A stretch of DNA of 64,000 nucleotides from Macrocystis pyrifera (lineage: Eukaryota; Sar; Phaeophyceae; Laminariales; Laminariaceae): positions 10,128,087-10,192,086 of the forward strand of contig JASSKH010000024.1 in assembly GCA_031763025.1 (NCBI GenBank), given 5' to 3'. Positions 37,061 through 47,100 of the stretch are shown here, piece after piece (position 1 is the stretch's first letter; each line of letters opens with the position of its first letter). The position numbers and the translations under genes were made by a program. The notes below the pieces were generated by a model, which had not been told where the DNA came from, made no database searches, and saw only the letters and a list, made by a program, of their open reading frames with translations.

Positions 37061-37576
37061 CACATCGGACCGCACAACCGGATGTGCGCGGTTTCCCTGC
37101 GTCCGAGTACGGCTACGAGTAGTTGCGGGGGTCTGACATACGGCCCTATAAAATCAGAATTACAGTGGCAATACGGTACTATCGTCACGGTTTTTGTAGC
37201 ACTCACAACCAATCATCGCAATATCGCGAAAGAGAGAGTACCGACCAGATGTCAGATTAGCAACGACCCCAACCTCCAGGCTCTAGGCTTAGCGCGGACA
37301 TGATTGTAACCATGTTTTACATGCATATCGTCACGTGTAGTCCGATGCAGCTTCTACAGACCACTTACTGTAGAAGAGGATCGCTTCTTGATGTTTCGCT
37401 CACCGCTCTACGATCACAACTTCGTCATTCTCCAAAACCAGCTAAGAGTTGATACTGCAGCAGCAGCAGCTAGCTGTACGAGTAGTTAGTGTATGTTTGG
37501 ATTCGCGGTAGACTCTTGCCAGCTTTTGTTTGTGCAGCTCTGAAACAACGACCTTCGATATGCTGCTGCGAGCTAC

Positions 37577-37685
37577 TATTACGGGGGTCCATAGTAAACA
37601 GGACCAAATATTGTTAGTAAAAATACCTAAATATATAGGTTTTTATGTATTCCATAGGTCCTGTTAACTATAGACCCCCGTAATA
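37577..37685 (+). mobile_element. MITE (TTACGGGGG family), copy 4
   Basis: 109 bp, TTACGGGGGTCCATAGT ends, TA flanks. Best-preserved copy in the window. Confidence 0.9.
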
Positions 37686-37897
37686 GCGCGTATCTGAGTG
37701 GTGTTATATATTCGCGGATGTCATCTACATTATTTTAAAATTTAAGAGTACCGTAGGTATAATATAAGTACATGTAGTAACTGGTAGTAGATGTTGTAAC
37801 AACAAATAAATGAGCAGGGGACACAATTCAGGCCAATAATAGGTTACGAGCTTCGCAGGAGCGTCAGGCACGCGCAGCAGTCAGTAGGTAACGATGC

Positions 37898-38008
37898 TAT
37901 TACGGGGATCTATAGTTAATAGGACCTATGGTATACATAAAAAAAACTATATATTTAACTATTTTTCCCAACAAAATTTGGTCTCGTTAACTATGGATCC
38001 CCGTAATA
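37898..38008 (-). mobile_element. MITE (TTACGGGGG family), copy 5
   Basis: 111 bp, TTACGGGGATCTATAGTTA left end and mirrored right end, TA flanks. It lies 212 bp from copy 4, in the opposite orientation. Confidence 0.88.
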
Positions 38009-38009
38009 G

Positions 38010-39980
38010 AGCCGGAGACCATTGAGCATAATACATACCCTGGTAGATAGGACTGTAGGATGTATATACAATGTTTTGTACAGACATGTGTATAGTTCTT
38101 CTGCCGACGACTAAAAAAGCGTCCGCCATCGCAAGACCCGCCGGAGACCATCGAGCACCTCCGCCATTGCAAAAAGAGTCGAGACCATGGATCAAGTGCG
38201 ACAGACAGCAGTAGTACTGCCTTGACGGGATCTCTGCAGAGTATCATAGTTAATACAGTAATTTATCGTAGGAAACGGCGGAGCAAGTTGCTTCTGTACT
38301 GTATAGCCATACTAATAGTAAGTAGTACCGTACTTTGTAGCCATATACTACAGCAGTACGTCCTTTCTCCTTTGAGGGTGTGTGGTAGAAATAGGCAACC
38401 CAGTAGTTGTCTATAATAATATCTGTGTATCGACAGTCAGTAGTAGCGAGAGCCGTCTCGATAAAAATATGTTGCAGCCACTACTGCTGTACTAGTAGAC
38501 GTACAAATCGTGCGTAGTTAGACCACAGGTAACGTAATGTATAATGTGTACCGGTACATTCGTTTGGCGTTACTTTTCGGATGTGGACTGAATCTGTGAG
38601 TTTCAGATATCTTTGAACGGTCGCCGATCGTCGCTCTCTCTCGCTGTACGTACCCGTGAAAATTATGGCGACTAGTCATTGCGCCAACCTGACCAGTCAT
38701 ACATCTGACTGCTGCAGTATCATACCGTGTCATCTTACAGGTATCCGCTCCACCTCTCTTTGTCGATCATATATTTTCGTGGTCTGGATTTTCTTCTAAT
38801 TTTTTAGTATATTTCGTTGTGCGTGTCGTAGCTAACTCGCAGTCTCTCTATTATTTTATTATGTTTTTGGTTAGTGTTCACTTACGCCACACACTGTCAA
38901 GTGGCAATATATAAATGTAATAGGTATCAATCCAACCTGCTACGTAGAAAATAGCCATGGGAACAAAACATCATAATATGTTGACAATAGTTAGCGCCGA
39001 CTACACGCAGCAGTGATCTATTGCGTGTGTGTTCTACTGTAGGGTATTATATACATGGTATACCTTAGTCCGCTCATAGTTGTATACGTATTCGTTTAAT
39101 ATTGGTCAGCCACTGTCGGGAAGTCTCCTCCTTGTAAGCCAGCGTCGACTTGTAGTCTACTAAGTACAAACATCGTACGTTTCCAGGTCTCCTCCAAACC
39201 CTGCTGACAAATTGACGACTCTGATTTACAATCTCCATGAAAACACGCAAACACGCAGCTTGCAACCTGCAAGCATGAAGATCGGCCTAACTGATCGAAT
39301 TCACAGGCACGTATGTTATGATACTGCGTGTTCACTTTTCGTTTTTCCATGCATCTTCCTCGCCTCCCCCCCCGTGCGGGCGGCATGGCGATGGCTTTCA
39401 TTGACGATTTCTTCCTGCCCCTTAAGGCTATAGGTCTTCCTTTCATTTTATCTACGTACCTTGCCGGCTTCGTTGCCTTGCCGTTCAGAGGTGTGGGAGT
39501 GGGTTTTGAGGAGCCACATCTTCGACTCATCATGTTCTAGTTTGTGGAATCGGGGTTTCCATGAGTTTCCCATAATTATGCATATACGGCTCATCAGAGT
39601 GGGCTAGTGTTATGATACTGCTTTGTATGAGGTTGAAATCCCGGTAATTACCTGAGTTCAGGCACTGGGAACGTATTTGTAGTACTTGAAAGGCGTAACT
39701 TAGATGGAAAAACCAGGGGTTTTCCAGAGACACACGAGCTTGGCCTCAGTCTCCGCGTGCACGAAAGGAATAAAACTGCTCTTATTCTATCGCTAAGCAA
39801 GCAACACACGTGAGTACCAACGAGTACCGACTTAATAGGCAAACCTGTCCAGGGATACAAAGTGTCCCGCATGCTTGATCTTAACACGTACTCGTATGTA
39901 CCTTTTCATTTTTTATTATAAAAATACAGCCAGTTGGGACTCATCGTCGGCATTCATAAGGAATGGTGCATCCGACATTG
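38010..39980. other. Stretch without a recognised gene
   Basis: GCCGGAGACCAT(T/C)GAGCA occurs twice (near 38010 and 38140). Many TACAGCAGTA-like phrases occur at 38.2-38.5 kb. A frame on the minus strand at 39.10-39.53 kb has no motif. Nothing else stands out. Confidence 0.4.
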
Positions 39981-39984
39981 ATCG

Positions 39985-40061
39985 GAACTCGTGGCCACAG
40001 CTGTTGTATGTGAGCGTTGACTCGCCACACGCACGACAATGAGTACCCCCCCCCCCCCCCT
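39985..40061 (+). repeat. Retroposon tail with C12 end
   Basis: GCCACACGCACGACAATGAGTA followed by a C run matches the end of the tail at 6.40-6.44 kb (GCCACACGCATGATAGCGAGTA then C). Confidence 0.5.
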
Positions 40062-40258
40062 TGAATTGGTGGGATCTTCACGACGCATCGTGTCTCAGAC
40101 AGTATGGCCGCGGGTCCCCACCGAAGTTCGTTCCAATTCCTGGGGACCCAGCAAGATATTTTTTGTGACACAAGCGGACGCGCAAGTAGTTAAATAGATA
40201 ATGAAAAGCAAACGTTCGGAACGAGAGATTCAGCCCCGTGTTCCGCCATCGATTGTTC

Positions 40259-40362
40259 TATTAAGGGGACCATAGTAAATGGGACCAAATATTGTTGGTA
40301 AAAATATGTAAACTTACAGGTTTTTGTGTGTACCGTCCCGTTTACTATGGTCCCCCGTAGTA
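40259..40362 (+). mobile_element. MITE (TTACGGGGG family), copy 6
   Basis: 104 bp, more diverged: TATTAAGGGGACCATAG at the left and GGTCCCCCGTAGTA at the right. TA flanks can still be read. Confidence 0.8.
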
Positions 40363-42157
40363 GTGTAAAGCCAATGCCCACTATGGTGCTGCTCAAAATT
40401 ACCACACCTGGGTAAGCCTTACATTAAAGGAAAGTTGACCTCTACGTGCGATAAAGACCAAGGCGAAATCACTCATAGCTTAGCGGGAAGGGGAAGGGGC
40501 AGGAGTGGTACGAAACTCTGGATCTGAGTTGCGACGAAGGAAAGGCAAGGAATATAAGGGGTTGTTATACAATGAGGGGGGGGGAGGGGTACTCGTGTGT
40601 TGCATGCATTAGTCATTTGACCATTGACCACGCATCCCTTTCGAGACGGAGCACCGTTCCTACTTCTAATAGGGACACCTCCAACAATTGGGCGCTCATT
40701 ACATTGTTTCCATAAGTTACAGGACAAGAAGGGTGCTTGTAATCTTATCCCCTTCCTGTTTATCCGCCTGTTGCCAACATGTAACTCCTAGGATAACGAT
40801 CGTTTTCTCGCTTCTATCCTATATGCCAAACTCCTCCATGTCGCATTTCGTCTATTTCCCTCATCTCCTCTTCTAACACATCTCGTCCCAACTTGTACAT
40901 TTCGTATTCTACTATGTGAGTTCTGTTCTCTGTTGCTTTGCCACAATGGCACATCTGTGCATCTACTTTCTCCTCCTCCCGGCTACTGGTATACCCCTTT
41001 CTTCTTTCTGGCAGGTGCAGGTCCCCTGCACGAAATATCAGTTCCAGCGTTTTCACGAAGTCCATTGGACCGTGCAAATACGTTTCCATTCCTATCCCTT
41101 CGCTTAACCCCCCGTATATCTGGCAAGTGCTTTCCGATTCCACTTTGTTTCTCAACGCTGGCCCTTTCTCTTCGTTCTATCATTTCTTCTACTTTGTCTT
41201 GTACCTCCCAAACTTTTCAGCAGACACCATGTATTCTTAGTTTCCTCCTATATCCTACCATACTTTCTCAACTACGCTATCCCGCCTTATTCCAGTTCGC
41301 CCTTTTGTTACTTTCTCCCAAACAGCTCTATCAACTATGACTAGCATCCTCTTCTTTGACATGATACTATATATTTCATTGTAGGGCAGGGCAAGGGTTG
41401 CCCCGCTGTTCCCTAGGGTTTTACCATATAACAAAAGGTTGGCCGGCGGTATGACAATTCTCTCGCGACGTCGATATTTGCCACGTAAAATATTACTTGT
41501 TTGCAGATGCTGCTGTTGCCGCTATTTCGAAGCAAACACATAAACAAAACGTCACAGTCGAGCATCGCGCAGATTGCGATGACCTCGACGTGTCGCGAAC
41601 ACACCCACACCAAATAAAACGCTGCCGTGAAGTCAAAGATGACAAAAGGCATACAAACAAGTAGACTTTTCGCCGATGATCGTCACGTACATGCACCCCG
41701 TAAGCAACACTCTGTCGACCGAACAGTTGATATAAATGTAGCCGCGCAGAACTCAAAAGGCTGGACGCGCCGTGCAACATTTCTTCAAAATTCGTTCTAG
41801 CAAAAAGAGGGAAGCAAGAAGGAAGGCAGTCCGAATCGAGAAGCAATATCACATCAAAAATCAAAACGTTTCAACACACATGTGAAGAACACGGGAGACG
41901 CTCAAGGCGGCGGTACATCGGAGTCGAGTGGGCAAGGCACAGCTGCGCTCCCCACGTCGTAGTGGCCAGGACTTCGGTAAGGCGGAAGCATGATGGGTCC
42001 TTGTCTAGTCGCCTCGATTATCTTCACGCGTTCTTGGCTTGCGCGCTCATGGTAGCTAGCACTACGGTATGGTGTCGTTTGTGCCTGGGGAATAGGAAAG
42101 GTCGTAGACTTTCGAAGGTATAGACATACATATGTTGGAAACCATGATACCACTCAC

Positions 42158-43985
42158 AGTCGTAATCGTCGCAAGACGTGGTACTCCCCCCGAGTATGCA
42201 ATCGTACTTCAACCACCGCCCTCTCGAACGCAACTGGGTCACGAAATGGTTCGGAAGGGAGTAGATGACAGCTACGAGGCAGTACTGAGCCATCCCACAG
42301 TAGGGGTGCTCCCGACATTCCTGAGCCCCTCACATTAGGAACTCAATATCTCACCCGATATAATACTTGGAAGAAATTCGTTGGGGCCATCCGACCGGCA
42401 CTTGTAGTATGCACTAGTCCTAAAACGAATATACGAGTAAAATTTTCATCCTACTGTAACTGGTAGTTCCTCACTTAAGGAACTCAATTCGATCAGAAAC
42501 CTTTCACCCAAAAAGTGCAACCCCTACCATGGCGTGCCTATCATCAAAATGGGTGACGGTGCTGGCGGCTCTCCGGCGTCCTCGTAGATGTCTACACGTG
42601 CAGACGCGAAGAAAACACGATCTGGGGCGTTGTCCGCACTCCAAGGAAGAATCGACCATGTGGATGTGCTGATGTGCCGGGCGTAGCTCTCTTCACAGGG
42701 GGGACACGGATCAGGTCCAGGAAATGGGAAGTCGGAGGCGGCTCCGGTTAGGAACAAGGCATTGACTGCATCATGGAGTGACTGGGGCGGTCCGTGCGGA
42801 ATCAAGACTGGTACGGGATCTCGCCATCGTGCACATTGGGATGCGGCTATCTCGATATGGCCATGGTCTTCGATATGGCAATCGGTAGTGTAGTGCCAGT
42901 TGAATCCGAGAGTCGTCCGAGTGCACATGATACGAGCATGCCGTTCCACGACGTCACCTGGCCACCCGCTGTTGGGGTGGAGTTGATCATCAGGTCGAAG
43001 GGTGATCGCTTCGTATATGGAGCCTGGCGTTCCCATTACGGATCCTGCGCCCGGTAGGCCGCTACTACCAAGGATCTTGTCACGTGCTTGAGCCAAAGAA
43101 TCCTGCATTCCGCCAAAGAATGCGACGCATATGATATACCGAACGAAATGATACAATACGTTTAGAAGACACATGAAAGCACAACGTAGTATGTATATAT
43201 TATATATGGGTACTTGCGGGCGCCGGTAAGTATTGGGGGGTATTATTACGACGAGATGTGGATAGCAGAACAAGCAAGAACTTACCAAGAGGGTGCGTTG
43301 GAGAGGCTTGCCGTCGAACATGCAGGCACGCACAGCCGCAAGAGTGGAGAAGAAGATGGCTCCAGCTGGTGTTGCCATGGTTGGGTTGGGGAGAGAGTGT
43401 CCTTCCCAAGCAGCTATGGCGGAGGCGATGGCGGTGTTGAAGAAGCAATTGTTGTTCTCATTGGGCGGCAGAAAAGGTGAAGGACGGATGGAGCCGGTGT
43501 CTGTTTGTCCGTCGTTGGTGTGGGATGTATAACTAGCCGGAGGACTTGTCGTGGCCGGTCGGAATGAAGAGGGATCATCCAAGAACAAGGCTAGTGTAGC
43601 CTTGTCGAGGCGTTCGAGGTAGTCGATCATAGCCGCTACATCGTCGTCCTGTGGATGGGTCAGATCGTCGAGAGTAACCGGCGACAGCAAGAAGAGCTTG
43701 CTGGCATCGGTCGCTCGGGACAGAGCGACGTAGACAGCCGCGCTGTCCATATAGCCGTCTACTGGCTTACGAATGTCGAGCACAAGTTTAGGGATGGTTT
43801 CGCCTTGTGCTCGATAGACTGAGGAAAGAATACCAAGAGACAGAGGCACCTGCATTCTGTTGATGGTGAATTTCCGCTTGCCTTTACCAACGATGGAGAA
43901 CTTCCTGTAAACCGGACAGCAGCCGATGACACCTCGAGGGAGCCCGTCCAGCTTTAGCCCAGCTCTGTCGGCGGCGTCGATGTTT
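42158..43985 (-). CDS. Pif1-like helicase C-half fused to ubiquitin-specific-protease-like domain
   Basis: The frame is open from about 43985: AADRAGLKLDGLPRGVIG, then NRMQVPLSLGILSSVYRAQG and AAVYVALSRATDASKLFLL. These are the last helicase motifs of Pif1-type SF1 enzymes (QG.T, YVALSR). A Ser/Thr-Pro linker leads to NENNNCFFNTAIAS (about 43.45 kb), which resembles the Cys box of C19 proteases. An intron with a GTAAGT donor (43285-43103, phase 0, 183 bp) is followed by about 190 residues. The exon 42284-42158 (acceptor GGCTCAG, donor ACT|GTGAGT) reads YCLVAVIYSLPNHFV, then GRWLKYDC, like a protease His box. The junction between 42.52 and 42.28 kb and the 3' end (about 42.06 or 41.90 kb) are unresolved. 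Helicase motifs I-III are absent: upstream lies a tandem repeat, so the gene is 5'-truncated or has a far intron. Confidence 0.62.
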
Positions 43986-43986
43986 G

Positions 43987-44240
43987 GAAGGCTTGAGCTA
44001 TAGGTGGTACTTTATCTACACATGTTTTGAAGGCTTGAGCTACAGAAGATAGCTCATCTACACACATTTTCCCAGGCTGAGCTATAGGAGCTACATGAGT
44101 TACAGTAGCTCATCTGCGCCCGAGATGAGCTATAGGAGCTACATGAGTTACACATGTTTCCCCCGACTTGAGCTATAGGCGGTAGCTCATCTGCGCATGT
44201 TTTCGAAGCGTGAGCTATGCACAATAGATGAGCTAACTCA
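43987..44240. repeat. Degenerate tandem repeat of GAGCTATAGG / TAGCTCATCTGC units
   Basis: About five units each have TGAGCTATAGG or TGAGCTACA, then GTAGCTCATCT(G/A)C(G/A)CA and a TTTT(C/G) spacer. GAGCTA and TAGCTC in each unit can pair. It abuts the point where the helicase frame is lost. Confidence 0.8.
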
Positions 44241-44244
44241 TGAG

Positions 44245-44820
44245 CTGTCGGGGGTGTGCAGAAAGTTGAGTATCGACCGATCGGCTGAACTCACAGCTGA
44301 CGTACAGATCCGACTAACCAAACAGGGACACATTCGACACAAGGAAAAAAACTGCTGTGAATCAACAGCCAAACCCTCTGGTCAAGAGTCACGAGCGACA
44401 GCGATAGATACAACGGTAGGTCGGTCTACAGCAGTCTACACCATCTGCACATCTGCACCCACCTCTTTTTTGAAGGCATGCTTCAACTTGGACTGCTGTG
44501 TTGTATTGTTAGGCTTCTCGCTGCTCGTGCCGACGTTGCTGCTCGAATCTAGCGCTTTAGACTAGACCACAAAAGGACAAAGGCTACTGCGAGTGATTTT
44601 GCTTTCGTATCTTGCTCAGCCGCGGTTCGTGGCCGCGTCAGTCTCAGCCTTGGCATGTGTTCGGTACGTAAGATCGCCTGACTTGCTGACCGGAGTATCC
44701 AACGGTTTGTATGTTTGTATGGGGTTGGACGACGCGGGTACAAAGGGATAGTTACTTATCGTCCCCTGAGTTGATTTTTTAGACGTGACTCACGAGTTGC
44801 GTTTACCGCTTGCCCGTTCC
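44245..44820. other. Stretch without a recognised gene
   Basis: Inside the 4.4-kb segment. One plus-strand frame at 44.20-44.57 kb has no motif. Nothing else seen. Confidence 0.35.
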
Positions 44821-45331
44821 ACCGGTCAAAAAGAAAAAAAAACGAAGAGCAGAGCTTCCCTCTTAGCCTTGTACGCCGCCCGCCCGTCTCGCGACCACCT
44901 CATCATCGATTGGGTCCGGATAAAGTTTTCCTCCCTCTCTGCCACAGTGAGCGTCGTCGCCCGCCTCGCGTCAAGCCCGGTGCTCACCGTGGCCCTGCTT
45001 CGCCACTTCGACAAAGTTGGTGCTCAAACTGCATTGAAGTCTCTTTGACGTTTAGTTTGGTCGCAAAAATAAGCACCGCTTGAATACTATTTCTCATATC
45101 AAAACGACCTTTATATCTCGTATATGGTGCAAGCGGAGCCTCACAAGGAGGCCAGACAGATACCATTTGTGCTTCCTGCGTGTCTCGAGACACGCTACGC
45201 CTAGCCATGCAAACGGCGAAGGCGCTACTTGCAACACCCCCTCTGCCTGCTAGCACCCGTTGACACCCGCGGCGGCGCCGGGCTCGCCCGCGGTACCATC
45301 TTCTGACTACACGCACGCGCACGAAACGAAA
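44821..45331. repeat. Dispersed repeat (about 520 bp), copy 2
   Basis: Second copy of the repeat at 33699-34225, same orientation. One copy sits inside a MITE and this one inside the 4.4-kb segment, so the repeat is itself probably mobile or part of a larger mobile unit. Confidence 0.75.
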
Positions 45332-45477
45332 CAAAATGGCTTCAGATTATGTAAGGAACGCTTGACTCGTAAGTGGTATGTTCGTATGAATATGAGTACG
45401 AGAAGGCGCTTCTATTGACGCACGCAGTGTTTGTTCGAAAATATAAGTTGTGTACCCCGGGACATTGTTTGTTTGCC

Positions 45478-45770
45478 ATAAAACGGTATACCTTGACAGA
45501 AAATGTCATATGACTTGGGTTTGGTGTGCCCTGATCACCTCGTTTTACTTTTCGTACCGTAAACTGGCAAAAATACGATGGTGTACCGTTTTTTGGCATT
45601 TTTGCAAGTGAGACGGACGGACATGGATGTTTCGCCAAAAAATGGTATACCTTGACATAAAATGACATCTTACTTGGGTTGTGTGTACCCTGATGGCCTG
45701 ATTAGAGTTTTTCGTACCGTAAAATGCAAAAAAGCGCTGGTGTACCGTTTTTTGTCATTTTTTCCGTTAG
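45478..45770. repeat. Tandem pair, 159-bp period
   Basis: GGTATACCTTGACA..AAATG, ACTTGGGTT, TTTTTCGTACCGTAAA and GGTGTACCGTTTTTTG each occur twice, 159 bp apart. It lies near the right end of the 4.4-kb segment and may be a subterminal repeat. Confidence 0.85.
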
Positions 45771-46263
45771 GACAGGAAATTAATTTTGCTTCTAGATTAC
45801 CCTAGGGTAAACCCTAGGGAATTGTCATTTCAACTTGCTCATAACTCTATTCGTCTTCAGTGGGCGCATTCCCAGTTCTGCTCTTAATACTGTATTACTC
45901 GCCGTACTTGAGCATCTTAGTACTTTGTCAGCTGCTGTCATATGTGCTGTTTCCAACAGTTTCACGAAGTTCGCGTTCCCTTCCCGTACGTCTCCTGCAT
46001 ATTCTATCTTCGATACTATCACATTCATCCAGATGCATATCCTAATCCTAGTATCAAGGTGCGAGTCTGTTAGGATCGCCTCCATCTTGCCTATGTATGC
46101 TTTACCCTTTCCTATCACTTTTGCTATGTGTATCCCAAAAGAGGTATTTTGATATATCCACGCCAAGGTACAGATACTGGTCTACGAACGGTAATTCATC
46201 TTCTCCTCACTTCCAACTGAAATATACCGGGTCCACCTATTCTTCGCTACATAAAACTACTTT

Positions 46264-47100
46264 TCACTTCTCTAAGTTCGCCGTCACCCCCCACTTCCTA
46301 GCGTATTCTTGCGCCTTCTCTATTTGTTTCTTCAATCCTATGGCTGTTTCTGATATCCCCACGAAGTCATCCGCAAACATCAATCTCGACACCGTATCTT
46401 CCCCCACCGTGACTTCCTGCTTTGCTGCTTTGGCTGCTACTATCAGGTCGTTAATATATACCTTGGATAGATCAGGTGATGATGTACGTCCCTGTGCAAC
46501 TCCTTGTAAAATATCAACATACTTCGATATTTCCCCGTCCAGCATCACAGCACTTCTCACACATTCCGTCACATTTTGCAACATTTTGCGCATCTTCCGT
46601 CTGATCCCTATTTCCCACAGCTTTTTCCACAATTCATTTCTCCATACTGTGTCGAAGGTTATCTGCACAACTATAAGGAAACAGCGCATTGTTAGCCCCG
46701 CGTCTGTCCTACTTTGGATTATCGTACCTATCGTGTACACGTACGTGGTCTACGCAGCTACGGTGCGGCCCAAATCCTGCTTGCCCTTTGCTTATTTCGT
46801 CTTCCTTCTCCATCATTATTCCCATAATATCGTTCAAAATCTTGCAAAATGTTTTGCCTACAGTGCGTTATAGCGATACCCCTCTACAGTTGCCCAGGTC
46901 AACATTATCTCTGTTCTTAACAACGTTTACCACTACTCCTTCTCTTCACCTCCTAGGTGCGTACTCATTTTTCCGCATCCAGTCATACAACATAACCATC
47001 ATGGTAAGCATTCCTTCTCCCCCGTACTTCATAAAGTCATCCACTGTTAAGTTTAGCTACACACCTATTTACTCCCTCCATTGTGAACTTTCTCTGTAAC
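46264..47100 (-). pseudogene. LINE reverse-transcriptase region
   Basis: The longest clean frame has FDTVWRNELWKKLWEIGIR, ILQGVAQGRTSSP (the family's GvrQGc-like turn) and SRLMFADDFVGIS with the catalytic Asp pair. A thumb-like AKVIGKGKAYIGKMEAILT stretch follows at about 46.1 kb after frame changes. This is the usual layout of non-LTR reverse transcriptases. Confidence 0.8.

Larger units (their letters stand above)
41409..45821. mobile_element. 4.4-kb segment with short inverted ends, inserted in the LINE
   Basis: The left end TTCCCTAGGGTTTTACC and the right end GGTAAACCCTAGGGAA are inverted copies. They sit exactly where the LINE reading stops (45.82 kb) and near where it resumes (41.35 kb). 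The segment holds the helicase-protease gene, a GAGCTATAGG tandem block, a dispersed repeat shared with 33.7 kb and a 159-bp tandem pair. No clean target duplication is seen, and the inverted ends are short, so a transposon is likely but not proven. Confidence 0.5.

Noticed and set aside
42524-43855. 443-codon frame as an uninterrupted protein
   Set aside because: The middle 61 codons are bounded by GTAAGT and a GCAG acceptor and lack domain character, so they are better read as a phase-0 intron that happens to stay open.
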